The translations under genes were made by a program, and so were the position numbers. A stretch of DNA of 64,000 nucleotides from Stenopsyche tienmushanensis (lineage: Eukaryota > Arthropoda > Insecta > Trichoptera > Stenopsychidae): NCBI GenBank assembly GCA_008973525.1, contig WACJ01000222.1, forward strand, positions 186,001-250,000, read 5' to 3'. This document shows, one piece after another, positions 1-12,972 of the stretch. Under the pieces are notes generated by a model, which worked only from the letters and a program-made list of their open reading frames with translations, searched no databases and was not told where the DNA came from. The stretch's first letter is position 1. Every line of letters starts with the position of its first letter.

Positions 1-1412
1 TAGACACATCAAAGTTGAACAAAAGGCGTTCGTTTGCTGAGGTTAATTGAAGTCTAGTTTTGTCATTAGCACCTCCCTTCTGACAAACTCGTGTTAATTC
101 ATTCTAGAAAGTAATAAATCTATCTGGTGTTACCTTGCCACTTAGCGTCTTAACAGCAAAACCAACATATGCCACTTTCAAGGTACTCGAATTGATTTGT
201 AGCATGCAACATAACTGCTGAACATTTCGCATCAAGACGATCGCTCATTTATTACTCGCCGACTTCAAATCCCACAAAAGCAATATACGTTTAAGCATTC
301 AATCCTGAGAGCTTTTCAACTGTCGTTTAACACGGTATTGATATATTTACCCTTTGCGACCGATTCTATGCAGAGCAGCATCTCCAGATCAAATATTTGT
401 CCCTTCGAGTAAACAGATACAGTTTTTTAGTTTGGCAAAGGGCAGTTCATATAGCGCTGTCGGCTGTTTCTTATCCCTGTCGTGCTGCTCTACCTTTAAT
501 GAATGTTTGCTCTCTAAAAAGGTAGAAATGCATCGTAAATGACTAAACAAAATAAAGCGGGTGCACAATCCCATCTCCACGGCACTCATCCTCCGGAGCA
601 GAAGATCCACCTGTGTGGAAGATCAATTAGCATCCCAGCTCCAATACTCCTAATCGCGGATGAAAACACTGGTACATGTGCAGAGATGCTCGCGGTGTTA
701 AGTGCGTTTAATAGCCGAGCGCTGTTTGTCCATGACGAAGTAACGGATCCTAGCAGCTAACAGTAGCTCATAGCACACTTAGTAAATATTAAAACGTATT
801 ATACACTTGACCATCAACTAGATCTTCGATGGCATCTGTTTGTTTGCTCATGTGTTACACAAAAAAGAACCTCAATATTGGCGGCCGCAATAGCCTTGAT
901 CTCTATTAAACATACCATTAAAACCCTTGGGGATTAAATATGATACCCTTAGAAACTCATCAAGCAATATTTATATGCATAAATGAGGTTCTTGAACTAA
1001 TAAAATTATCTAATACTTCTTCTTAATCCAATAAATACCGTGCGCACAAATCTGAGCGTTTCATCACCACAACTTTACACACACAAAAGCTTTATTTTTA
1101 CTCAAACCTATTAATTTAACAAGGTATATACAGATGTTATCAATATTATTTAAACAATAATCATCAACTAGTTCGTATTTTAATCAAATTGTCCTTTTTA
1201 TTCCTCATTTTTCAAGATTTTCTGAAGCAAACCTTAGTTTTTCCGCGAAATTTAATGCTTATTATCTAAAGTAAACATGCAAAAAAGTAAGTCAATTTAC
1301 AGTCAGTCTCGAATCATTTATTCAAATTTTTTAAATTGAAAATGAATATTTACTGATGACAAAGCATAAGTTTTATAACTAAAATCTTACTCTTACCAAA
1401 AATTATAATAGT
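1..1412. other. intergenic spacer
   Basis: No recognisable gene. Short open frames at 354-760 overlap on both strands and lack domains. The CCCTTTGCGACC at 350 resembles a piggyBac-like end but has no TTAA or partner end. Confidence 0.6.
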
Positions 1413-1414
1413 TA

Positions 1415-2321
1415 AAGCGGAAAGAAATGTCATTTTTTTGTTTTTCGGAGAAAAAAATTATTTTAGTAAAAACTGTACAATATTACTCTATTAAATAATT
1501 TCCATTGTGATTTATAATCGACTTTTACAGATTAGGTAGCTTTTTAATGCCTCTTTCGTAAAATTTGGCCGGTTTTCCACTAAAATAAGAATCCAAATGA
1601 TTTTTCACTTGTTTCACAAAAGTGTTTTTTTTATCGCGAAGCGAATATTCTAATGACTTAAAATTATGATAATCTGAAGATGCAATATCAGGAAAATATG
1701 GTGGAGGTTGCAGCACTTCCAAATCCAGCTCCTTTATTTTGTTCTGCGTAATACTTGCTGCGACTTGCAATATTATGCTGTAATATTCTTCTTTGGTTGT
1801 TAACTAACACTGATCGCTTTTTGAGCCTTTCCGCTTTTAACCTATCTAATTGTGCACAGTATAGTTCTGCTATGACAGTTTGACCAGGTTTTGATAATTT
1901 GTAGTGAATTACGCTAACAAAATCCCACCAAACACAAAGGAGGACCTTTTTCAAGGATAATGACGGTCGAGGGGTAGAAACAGGTACTTGATTTTTAGAA
2001 TGCCACTGTTTTTCCCTCTCGGGACCCACTTTTCATCCCCAGTAATGATCCTTTTTAAAAATGGATCGGTTTCATAACTGGACAATAGCGATAAAAAAAT
2101 GGTTATCCATTGTTCCAAGACCGTTGATGACAGCTCGTGCAGCTCGTGCGTTCTGGCTTGGACATTTTCACTATGGCTAAAAAATATATAAAAATATTTA
2201 AAAAGTAAAACAAATAACAGAGTTTCAAAATTACACCAATCTTGACGTATTCACTCGACAGCAACCCGAGGAAAACTGACGGCAAAGGACGCAACCAAAA
2301 AAATGACATTTCTTTCCGCTT
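1415..2321 (-). mobile_element. internally deleted mariner element (family M1, copy 1)
   Basis: Terminal inverted repeats of about 27 bp begin AAGCGGAAAGAAATGTCATT at both ends and are flanked by TA on each side (1413-1414 and 2322-2323). Minus-strand remains of transposase include FLKRIITGDEKW, VLLCVWWDF, and the catalytic-block PPYFPDIASSDYHNF, ending in the usual C-terminus SGKPAKFYERGIKKL. The N-terminal HTH region is deleted just after the first few codons (about 2150), and the frame is broken, so it is inactive. The 5' non-coding part matches the copy at 20342-21239. Confidence 0.88.
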
Positions 2322-2548
2322 TATCTAATATTACCTTTTTCAACTTTACAAATTTCATTGATTAATTCATTATTCGCTTTTCAGATTTAAAATTGTGATA
2401 AAATTATTATGAAATCATCTCCTAATTTTATTATTCGTATTGCTGAAATATTTTTCCAAAATTCAGATTGAATTTCTAATACTGTAAAATTAAAGTCCAG
2501 ATACAACTTCATGGATGATTCAGCTTAAATCATTTTAATTTTTTTTAA

Positions 2549-3487
2549 CCCTTTGCGGTCGTTTGTCTACTCTCTGCCACCAAAGCTTTTTTACTATTCC
2601 GGTCGTATGTCTGCTCTCAGCCACCACACAAGGAACCATACGAATATTAACTTTATTCATTCGTGTATTAGTTTATAACTTCTCTGAATGCTCTTTAACA
2701 AAAACATTTCTCTGACAAATCAGAGATAACGAAACTCAATATAAAAAAATGCAGTCGTTCCAAATTCGATATGCAAAACACCGTGGCGAGTCAGTCTCCT
2801 TTTGAGAGTGAAGAAACCGACAAGCTTCGGAGATACTTCGCAGAATCTCAAATAAAGCTTTTTAAATTACATTTCACTGTAATTAGGCATTTTCTCTTGT
2901 TAAGATATTCTAAAATGGCAAAAATAAAATCACTGAAAGAAGTGTAGTTGAAAACCAGGACTGCATATTGGAGACTGCTTTCAAAGATATCACACAATGG
3001 AAAATATAAAATATATTTTTTAAATAAAAACATGTTATTAAAACACATTATTGCCTAAACCAGCGGCTCTTAAACTTATGTAGTCTGCGGACCCCTTCTT
3101 AAGTAAAATATTTTTCGCGGACCCCTCAAATTATTTTTGGCTGATACTCTCCCAACCCTTCTGTCTTAATTTTTCAAAGAAACAAATATTTCTCGATCAA
3201 ATATTAGTCAAAATAGATCTTCTTACAATGTTTTCTGTAAATAATTCCACGAAAATATCTTTTTCAAGTATAGATAAATGTTTTTTTATATTTTCGCGAA
3301 CCCCCAGGGATCCTCTGACTCCAGTTTAAGAACCGCTGGGCTAAACATACATCCTAATGTCAATGAAGAATTGATAAATCTTGTTTATCCTTCATAATCT
3401 TGCATGCTATGTATCAGTGTTCTTTCAATGGAAATTTATTCCGACCACCACGACACTCATGTCCAAATTTAATACGTCCGCAAAGGG
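2549..3487. mobile_element. piggyBac-like TTAA element, copy A, with nested hAT
   Basis: The ends CCCTTTGCGG and CCGCAAAGGG sit exactly between TTAA (2545-2548) and TTAA (3488-3491), the insertion hallmark of piggyBac. The left sub-terminal region repeats a motif related to GTTTGTCTACTCTCAGCCACC. No intact transposase was found, so it is non-autonomous. A second element is nested at 3061-3338. Confidence 0.78.
3061..3338. mobile_element. hAT-type MITE nested in piggyBac-like copy A
   Basis: The inverted ends CAGCGGCTCTTAAACT and AGTTTAAGAACCGCTG match the common hAT terminus. Flanking 8-bp duplications are GCCTAAAC (3053-3060) and GGCTAAAC (3339-3346), one mismatch. The interior contains the familiar 'gcggacccc' sub-terminal block. 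Confidence 0.75.
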
Positions 3488-3491
3488 TTAA

Positions 3492-5689
3492 ATATGGATC
3501 TGATGTTAACATAAAAATCGGATAGCACTGTGTAAATGTATTAACTTAATAACTACAATCATCTTTTCAAACAAATTTTGATAAAATCTAATTTAATTTA
3601 AAAATCTAATTTAAAAGCTTATTTTTGGGTTGTATTCTGTAAAAAAAATAATTGATGAATTGCTCATATAATACAGTACAATTCAACTTATCATCGTAAC
3701 TTAGCATAATTTGTCATTGTCGATCCCAAAGAAGTCACTGATGAGGAATCTGTTAATGAAAAATATATACTTGATATTCAAACACTGTTGAAAAAATTAT
3801 AAATGTAATTATAAATTATTATTTATGTATGTAAAATCTAGAAGATATCAAACAAACAAATTCAAGGAAACTTTCCCATAGTATATCAAATTAACAAGTT
3901 TTACACAAAACATATAATCAACGATCGAATGGCTGTTATATTCGCCGTGGTAAGTACTCAATCGGTCAGGACACACGGATTCATCTCGGGATATAACCTA
4001 CGGGAGTAATTGTATACAAATTTATTCTGGTTACCTTCATGCGTGGTGAGTTAAGCTAAAATACCCGTGTTGAAAACGCATTCTATCACGCAATACAGCC
4101 TCCACAAAGCCCTTCTATAGATGAGCAGATTTCTCACGAGCCCGGATAAAAAAGGGCCCAATCCACGGCACATACTCATTAGGAAGAATACATAGTGCAA
4201 GGATACCTCCCTATGCAATTTCGCTTCTTTGCTGACTCAACATTAGCGCGCCGCATGCGAACTTCCACCACATAGCGAAAACTTCCTTTTTTAATGATCG
4301 CTGAATAATTCCACGCCGATAAAACGCTCCTCACATCGAGATATGAAACCGCAGAAAAAATCCCACGATATCGCAAATTAATCATTGCCATTTCAAATAC
4401 AAACGCATCGATCCGATCTTTCAACTCGGCTTTGTAGGATCATAACTTTCGTTCGTCGACTTTATCTGAGAAAGTTCGCCGCACAGTAAAAGCTTTTCGC
4501 TGTGAACATCGCAACAGTAAATTTGTTATAAATCACTTAAAGTTCACTTTTATTAAGTGAGCATATAAAAATGTCGTGACCTATAATTTTGACACAAAAC
4601 ACATATCAATCAATAAAACCATTTCGAAATATATTATGTGGCAATGAGGAAGTTATAGACTTACAAATAGCCAGGGCGTGACTCAAACCCTACTACTTAA
4701 GTAAAACTGCCGCAGGCTCCAGGATCAATTCCAACGACCGCAGCCACGTGACCACGTGCTAGTAAAATGCACCCAACTGCTCCATGGATCCCACGACATG
4801 GAAATTTCTTGCAAATGGAAACAATTAGATCTAATTAGAGTACTGAATGTCCTAGAGCGGCTGTGCATTTTTTTGCCGAACTTGAGAACGCTTAAACAGC
4901 AGCTAATTGAATGTACATTGTATTAAAGCGATGTGGTAATTTTATCCGCAGCTTCGGTATAATTCCAACGGTAAACAATTCAATTAAAGATTCATTTTTA
5001 AAGCATAATTTCATCACTTCAATTATGCACATAAATAGTCCTTGATCAAATATTTGCAACGGCGAAACAAATATTAATGCTTTGCAAAATTGGAAAGGTG
5101 TGAAAAACATATTAATTAATTAGCAGACAGAATGAATTCACACATGAATTAAAAACGAGTTCCTTGTTGTAATGCGTTCGATACTATATTATCGAAGTTT
5201 ATAAGGGTCAAAACTACAAATTTTTAATGAAAAAATTATGCTTGGGGGTTAGTAATTTTAGAATTTACAATTTTGTTAAAAAAATATGCACAATTCGAAC
5301 ACAAGTCGAATTTGCTCTCTTTGATTATTGATGATTAATTAGTTAACGTATTATTTTCCATTTGTGCTTCTACCCAGAGACTATGAATTTACAACGTATT
5401 TATAGAAATTTCTCTCTTTAAAAAGTCTAAAATTTTAGAGTTTAGAGATAAAAATAATTAGTTGAAGGTAATTAGAACTAGAAGTATATAATAATATATT
5501 TTATTAAATGAAAGGATATTGACTTGATGCTTATTGGCTGGAAGTTTGGGTCTTCCAGCTTGGAGTACATAACACTAGGAAACAAATTAAATCTGGCAGT
5601 CCCAGTCTTAGTACATAACCAAATATATAGGAAAAGATAAGCTTAATAAATTACATAATAATGAATTAAGGGATGTTTCCAGATGAACC
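3492..5689. other. intergenic spacer
   Basis: AT-rich at first. Base composition is more balanced at about 3900-4500 and 4680-4870, with no domain-bearing frame. The 81-codon minus frame at 4179-4424 is unrecognised. Confidence 0.55.
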
Positions 5690-6645
5690 GCTGGGTATGT
5701 CTTCGCTAATAAAGCTCCAAGATTATTGATAGCTCTCTCATTTTTTCTTCGAGTATTGGAAAGAACAAATGTTTAAGAATACGTCCAGTAAATTTCAAGT
5801 CGATATAAATGAAATTCGACGACATTCATAAACACCTAAGAATACTTAAACCATCGCTAAAACACACAATGAGAATCAGTCATTCTATCTCGTGATTGTC
5901 TCTTGACTTCATTAATCGTTTTTGGTGAAAACACTCCAGAGATGAGACCGTACTTTTATAGCCATCGAACCATGTATCATCAAGTAAATCGATCTACACG
6001 TTTTTTTAATGCGTTGTTTATGCTGACCTTCTGAACTTCAGTAGGCATTATTTTTACGACTCCATTTATATTATTTTTTCGATAAGTTGAGGGTGATGTT
6101 AACAATTTTTGTTCGCGAAAGCGTTAAACGCGTTATTCTCAAAATTACTTTTTCCAAGCTTATGGAAGTACTCCTACACGATTTAGATTAGCATTATTTA
6201 TAAAATTTGGCAGACACGTGTATAATAAACGTTTTCATCGTATAGACTACAATTATACAAAAATATTCAAAAGTGTTTATTTAATAAAAAAAAAAACTAC
6301 AAAAAATGGTAGTAAAAACACAATTTTTTTTTCAATCGCTCACTATTTTTTTATTTTCCAATATTTCTTCTTTATTGTAGTCTAAGCTATATACAATATT
6401 ATACAAAGTAAAAATATGTTTAATTTTTTTGCTGTAAATCACTTGTTGAGAACTTAAGACTTCCATGGTGAAGAATGTCATCGCTCGTCCATCGACATAC
6501 GTGGCTCCCTGTACTCACACTACTATTCTTTGTCAAACTTTAAAAAATATTTTTATATTCAATAAAAATTGCCTAGTCAGCACATTAAATATCAACATTC
6601 TATATTTAATACTCTTTGCATAAAAAATGTTAAAAAATCGATCTC
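5690..6645. repeat. unclassified dispersed repeat, copy 1
   Basis: Shares long stretches with 9370-10095 in the same orientation, for example TTTCAAGTCGATATAAATGA, CTTCCATGGTGAAGAATGTC and CCAAGCTTATGGAAGT. Copy 1 carries roughly 300 bp (about 5825-6150) absent from copy 2. An internal inverted motif, TAGACTACAAT / ATTGTAGTCTA, recurs in both. No coding frame or terminal repeat was recognised; probably a MITE or transposon remnant. Confidence 0.65.
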
Positions 6646-8859
6646 TTTCCCACCGCAAAAACTATATTTTCGATTCGGTCCAGTTTTGGTTTTCGTTCCA
6701 GCAAAAATAACAGTTTTACTGATTTTCGATTTTTTACATTATTAATTTTGTTGTTAATTTGTTAATTTTCAAATGTACTCTCTAATTTGAACTACAACTG
6801 CAAATTTTCGTGTTTGAATATAGTATGTGACTGGATGGATGAGTGTGGTTGGATATTGGTTTTGGGAATTTCAGACAAAAATTCCCAATTCTGAAAAGCA
6901 AAAAATACGATAAGTGATAAAGTCGATTAGTTATAATCAAAATAATGGAATAATACAACAAAAAACCACATCACCTTATAAGAATTTCCCATTTGCAAAT
7001 AATTCAATTGGCAAATTTAGCAAAATAAATATATGCTGTATAAGAAACACAAACTATTTTACATCTATGATTTATACGTACTGTATTAAGTTTTTATAAA
7101 TAGCAGTTAATTCAAACTATTCAATATTTAAATGACATAAGGTATACGTAATCGATTATATTCCAAAGCTGAAATAATTGGTTATTATTCAACTATCATG
7201 CTGTGGGTAAAATCATCAATTACATGTTTGAATATGAATTTTGTAATTGTATTGGAGCCATTTTAAATTCAAAGCCCATTAAATAGCGAACAATATTATT
7301 ATGAGATTAAATTAAATTTATTGCGATATTGACAGTCATTAATAAATAATGTTTCGTCATCAAATGGTTGTCATGGGGTTATAAAGTTTGGCTGAGTTGA
7401 AATGCTAATAAATGCACGACTTTTGCCAAAATGGCCTTAAGCATTGATCGAAGTTTTCTAATGAAAATCCACTTCGGCAATTGATTTAGTCTCATTTCAG
7501 CGCATTATAATTGATATTTACTTAGATTTCATTACAGGCTTATCGACATTATGACTTTATTATTCCGCCTGTAGTAAATTTGTCTATCACGCTATCGATA
7601 TTGTTTCCCATAATGCTGAAAGCATTTGTTAATACCATTAAGAATTTAAGCTGTCGTATCAATAAATTTATTCCAATGCAGACAAACATTTGAAGAACTT
7701 CGGAACAAAGGAGCATGACTCTGCATGATAGACAAATTTCTTATATGATATTAAATTGTTAGTTATTTGGTTTTATAGAGCATTTCGAGCGATTTTGATA
7801 AATCGCCATCATTTCGTATATCGGACAGCGGCTGTGATTGATGGCCAACACTAGTTCTCACCGTGGAAAAATGCTCGGATGTGGCGAGTGCAATATCGTG
7901 TCCAAATTGTTGGCGACCGCTGCATTATGGATGGATCAAAAATATGTTGAAATGAATAAACAAAGGGTCCGCTAGTCAGTTTGGAGTCCACAGTTCGTCC
8001 GTCTTTGTCACTGGCGTGACGTTTTCATTTTTGGGGTCCAAACGCTTTAATCAAACGCTGGACCCGCAGACGCGAGTTGACAGATGGACCTGGCCAAGGA
8101 ATAACTCGACCCCGGGAGTTAAACTAAAACAGGTTACATCTTGACGATGGTTAAAAAATCACTCATCATCACAAATATATATTGCAAGAACCTACCAAAG
8201 ATGAAGATAAATTATAATAAAATACATTTAGATAAATAAATTTCAGCACATTATAGGTGTTATTATAAAATCTTACCCTTGGAGACATTTTTTTAATATC
8301 TGTAGCATTTTTAACTTATTGAGTTCTGTTGTTAGCTCTGAAGGCTCAAGAAAGCTAGCTAGAGAAAACATCCCTATTTGTACACGAGGAGTAAAAAATG
8401 TAATACTATGCTAAATTTAGCGTAGCATTCAAACGGTTATTATCTAAATACAAACATACCAATTCACACTCGACATAAAACCCATCGGAACAACATCGTA
8501 AAAATCAATGTTTCAACATGCTTGACATAGAGCCCATTGGATCAAAATCGATGTCTCAACAATAAATAATCAATTTTATAATACACACATACTTCGCTTT
8601 ACGGCTATGATCTAAAAAAGTTGACCATAAAACGAAAAGCATCGAAGAAGTTGAAACTAAACGAAGAAAGTCGCTAATACCACAGCGTTTTTCGGCCGTA
8701 AATCTAAAAATACCATCATGCAAAAAGGCCAGTATAGCAAAATGTAATATAAAAAGTGGCCGTATAGCGAGGTATAAATATAGTTGAATGTTAACTCTCA
8801 AAGATCTCATTCTATTCAATGAATCCATTCCATTGCCCTATTTATATTGTAACATAGGA
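6646..8859. other. intergenic spacer with one CG-balanced stretch
   Basis: Mostly AT-rich. The 7780-8130 stretch is notably less so (AACGCTGGACCCGCAGACGC and similar) and may be conserved non-coding sequence. No gene seen. Confidence 0.5.
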
Positions 8860-9220
8860 GTGGGGGTGCTCTCAGGGCAGAGTCCCCGGGTGGCTCCCCA
8901 CTTTAACGTGGGATCGCTGCGCTAATGCACAGGTACGTTTTTCTTTCTCACGAGAGAGAGAGAGAGATCTGGCTGCAAGAAGGACATCTTCCCGCAGCCA
9001 AGGCCAACCGACGACTCTTCCCCCGACTCCCGCCTCCTGTGCGTCACCACCCAACCGCCAACGGTGCACGCGCAAAAAGCGATCGGTCAGTATTGCAGGT
9101 GCAATGTCCCCGCAGCGTCACAGAAGATGGCGCTGTTAAAATAGCATATTGCACTTAAAGAGAGACGGAAGATGTTTCTGTTAATCTGGCAAATTAAATC
9201 TGCTCAGGCTAACAGCGCTG
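8860..9220. other. GC-rich island of unknown nature, possible solo LTR
   Basis: An abrupt change from AT-rich spacer to G+C-rich sequence, beginning near TGTAACATAGGAGTGGGGGT and including a short GA run at 8953-8968. Both strands have open frames, but neither shows a recognised domain. The TGTAAC start would suit an LTR, but I found no matching CA end with a target duplication. Confidence 0.35.
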
Positions 9221-9369
9221 GGGATGCATGGGGATGATAAATCACCCACACTATAATATCTAACATTTTTCTTTGAAGATATTTATTTTTAATTACAAAT
9301 TTACAACATAAATTTCTTAAATTCATGGGATAAAATAGCAAATTTATAAATAATTTTAAAAAATGAAGG

Positions 9370-10095
9370 AAGGGTCATCCCAGTGGCCCACTGAGTGTCT
9401 TCGCTAATTAAGCGCATTGCTTCGCTTATAAAAAAGTATTGATCGCTCTCCCATGAATTAAGGGACGTTTTTACCTCGTTGGTTTAAAAAAAAATCATGT
9501 ATCGGAAAGAAACAATGTTTAAAAATACTCTCAGTAAATTTCAAGTCGATATAAATGAAATTCGCAAACTTTAAATGCTTTTTTCTCGAAACTACTTTTT
9601 CCAAGCTTATGGAAGTGCTCCTACACACCCTAGATAAGCATTCTTTATGAAATTTGACAAACATGTGTATAATAAACATCTTCATCGTATAGACTACAAT
9701 TATATAAAAATATTCAAAAATGTATATTTAATTAACAGAAAACTACAAAAAATGTTGGTAAAAACACATTTTTTTTTTAATCGCTCATAATTTTTTTGTT
9801 TTGCAATATTTCTTTTTAATTGTAGTCTAAACTATACACAATATTATAAAAAGTAAAAATATGTTTTATTTTTTTGCTGCAAATCACTTGTTGAGAGCTT
9901 AGGACTTCCATGGTGAAGAATGTCATCGCTCGCGCTCCGACATACTTGGCTCCTCCCACTCCCATGACCATATTTTGTCAAACTTTAAAAAATATTTTTA
10001 TGTTTAATGAAGATCGTTTAGTCAACACACTAAATATCAATATTCTATATTTAATTCTTTTCGCACAAATAAATGTTACAAAATCGATCACTTGT
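9370..10095. repeat. unclassified dispersed repeat, copy 2
   Basis: Partner of the repeat at 5690-6645, beginning near GAGTGTCTTCGCTAATTAAG and ending near ATGTTACAAAATCGATC. The open frames inside (9458-9685 minus, 9910-10164 plus) have no recognisable product and look incidental. Confidence 0.65.
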
Positions 10096-10869
10096 AGGCC
10101 CAACAAGGAAGATTGTATAGTATACATATGTCTATTATGTCATCTTAAATTTAAAATTATGTAAGATGCATTGGGAAGGAGATTAAATCTAATTTATTAA
10201 ATAGAATTTATATGAATATATAATTTCGGGTCATGGTGTAGAATGCAAAGGACAGCATGCTCGCGGGGGTCAAAGCTAACAGTATGGGACTATGGCATTC
10301 GTCTGATATACTGGGTCCATACAAACAATGGAATTACTTATCTCCACTCGGTCTTCTTTTTATGTATTTATTTTTTTCTTCGTATGTATGAATGTTTTTC
10401 TGTAATAAATTGTCTCATTGTCTATTGTGCGGATCGGAGTTATTTCCAATCGGGTATTTTAAGCGCGCCCAAATGTACTCATTTCTACCTTACCCGGACC
10501 TTATCTCTTATATTTTTATTATGTTGTAGATATCTCGGAACAAGATATTTCGTCCTTTCGATCCAACAGTAAATAATAAGGAATGCCTAAAAACAATACC
10601 GGTGGGCACACGGAGCCGCTTGATAAAGCTCCGAGGGTCGTGAGCTTTCAGACCATGGCTGAGTTTGAAAGCTCACATGCACTTTATATAGGTTGGCTCA
10701 GACTTCTGAAGCCATTAGATTAAAATATCCTATGGGATTGCCCAAGCATACATTGTTTGTAAATTCAAACAAATTTCCATCACAGAGAATGGACAATTAG
10801 AATTAACAGACGCTGCGCAACCTCAAGTTCAAGTGCTTCCCCGAAGAAGATTGCTCTAATATGGATGCT
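10096..10869. other. intergenic spacer
   Basis: Holds a 109-codon plus-strand frame (10243-10572) that is hydrophobic and Cys/Tyr-rich in its middle but matches nothing known and is probably chance. Confidence 0.5.
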
Positions 10870-11115
10870 AAAACACGTGCAAGATTAACGCGTGCGTGTG
10901 TGTGCATAGGAAGGCTCGCACGCGGACGTGTATGCACACGTCCAGGTAGAAAACAGGTGGGATGTGTTGGTGGTCCGTGGGAACGGTACAGTTGGAACGA
11001 GCCAGTTTACAGTTTAATTAGCGGGCCGCGCCACTAAATCAGGGCGGGCCGCTGGCTGGCCGCGGCCCGCGCCCGACGACCCCTGCACAAATCATTGGCG
11101 TCGCGTGATAATCGG
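10870..11115. other. GC-rich island downstream of dys
   Basis: A compact island holding nested palindrome-like GC motifs (GCGGGCCGCGCC, GGGCGGGCCGCTGGC, CCGCGGCCCGCGCCC) and a TTTAATTAGC homeodomain-type core. It has no open frame of note. It stands out sharply from its surroundings and may be a conserved non-coding element or a promoter of a neighbouring gene. Confidence 0.5.
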
Positions 11116-11535
11116 CATACTTCAAATATATCATTAAATAAATTTTATAAAGACCGCCGCGGCCATGGCTAAATAGATTTGCCGCGTCTGGGAAACACGC
11201 TTATAATTTACCAATCGAACAGAGATGACTATCAATATGCTTCGATGCGATGATTTTTTTTCCGTAGACTACATATTTTAATAATAAACGATTTACAGCA
11301 CGAAATACCATAGTCGACGTTCTCTATCCATATTATCGCAAATAATAATAGCTCTGATATGCAACAATAAAGAATCTGATAATTGCTATTTAAATGGCGA
11401 TGGAGAAATACGAAATTCAATCGAGAAGATTGCACGCAGAAGACGCGTTATATTGGCGTATTTGCATATTTAATCTCGGTTATAACGAGAGCCAAAGAAT
11501 AATCCCACACAATTGCTCGGAATTATCATCTTCTT

Positions 11536-11765
11536 TATATATAAAAATTAATTCTTGTTTGTTCGTATGTAATGCGCTGTCATATCGTTCTTCAGATTGC
11601 AATAAAACTTCGTCTACTTATTGCTAAAGATTACGCGAGTAACATAGGTATAGTCTAATATACAAAAATAAAAATTTGTTTGTTCGTATTTTATGCGCTG
11701 CCATGCCGTTCATTGGATTGCGATAAAACTTTTTCAGCTTATTGTTTGAATTTTTTCAAATAATA
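11536..11765 (+). repeat. tandem doublet of Helitron-like 5' ends
   Basis: Two units about 121 bp apart, each with TTGTTTGTTCGTAT, ATGCGCTG, CGTTC and GCGATAAAACTTT-type blocks, the sequence that follows TATATATAAAAAT at the 5' end of the Helitron family near 51.2 and 61.5 kb. A similar doublet lies inverted at 23950-24180. Confidence 0.6.
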
Positions 11766-12864
11766 TAGTTATAATACAATTAACTTACAGTAGTATGTTA
11801 TTGTTATAGAGTTAAGGTCTTATTATAATTGAATCGATTTATTTATACAAATTGTTAAGATCTATAGATAGTCCTACATTTAAGCAGTTGAACTAGTAAC
11901 TCAATCATCATAGGTTCTAATCTACAGGAGGTGTGGCTAGCGACCCCATTTTTAAAACACATATTCGCTGTAAAAAACCTTGTCAATATGATCGATAATG
12001 ATCCCATAAAATTGCTAAAAGCCACCTCAAAAAAATCATAACTCAAATAGCTTAAAATGAAATAAGCCATTGAGAATTTCGCATATTTTTTCTTCTGTAT
12101 GCTTGCCAATAATAATTGATCAAAATATCTTAACGCGATAGCTCGCCATAAATGTGCTAATGATAGAATCATGTATGCTTATTTTTCTTTTATGCGCAAT
12201 TTTATTATACTTGGGCCATCAATACTGGATTTCTTATTCTTAAGCTTTAAATTTTATCAACAAAAGCTCTCAAATTAATTGGCTAGCAGTCACGCAGCTT
12301 CCATGGATTTATATGAACTTAAAGCTCCGCTTTCTCGGGACGCTGAATATATACTTCAGAAATTACCATTTACCTTCTATTTATCTTCACATTAGAATGA
12401 ATCTGCACAGATGTCGAGAAAAAAAACACGAAAATAAGACGAAATTTATTTTATAAATTTTTAATAATTCATTTCATGTATTTCGCATGATATTTTACAA
12501 ACATTTAAGCACTAGATCTTATATCGCTAAAAATAATTTTATTTTTATTTATTTACAAAAATCAAATTTATTACAAAATATCAATAAATATAACTAATAT
12601 AAATTATTGTTGCACGTCAATTAAGTGTGATATGCCTAATATTTGGTACAAAATAAATTGAAAATATCATTTAAATTTAATCACTTTTTTGATGATCTTT
12701 CACTACTTATGCGATTTGATAATTAATATAAATATCAGATAAATGCTCTTAATTTAATCTGTACAATAGCAGTCATTTATGGTTGATAATTTATACGTTA
12801 GTATTATTTAGCTATATTTTTTGCTGTATTTAATTGCATTGATTGACTATGAATCTTATTAAAA
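11766..12864. other. AT-rich spacer at the 3' side of dys
   Basis: Nothing recognisable. The 105-codon minus frame 11855-12172 has no known domain. Very AT-rich near 12420-12860, where the dys 3' UTR and polyA site should end. Confidence 0.5.
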
Positions 12865-12870
12865 TTTATT
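12865..12870 (-). promoter_or_regulatory. possible dys polyadenylation signal
   Basis: AATAAA on the minus strand, about 100 nt past the stop codon. In sequence this AT-rich such hexamers are common, so position is the only support. Confidence 0.35.
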
Positions 12871-12972
12871 TTTTAAGTCTATCGACAGATTGGCGCTCAT
12901 TGGCACTTTGTTGGTTGAATTGTATTGTTTTAAATAATAAATTATATATTTGGATTTATGTTTGATGTATTG

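Noticed and set aside
349..362. CCCTTTGCGACC as another piggyBac-like end
   Set aside because: No TTAA beside it, no matching opposite end, and no sub-terminal motif.
10243..10572. 109-codon plus-strand frame considered as a membrane protein gene
   Set aside because: No similarity to a known family, no splice partner, and composition follows the AT-rich background.
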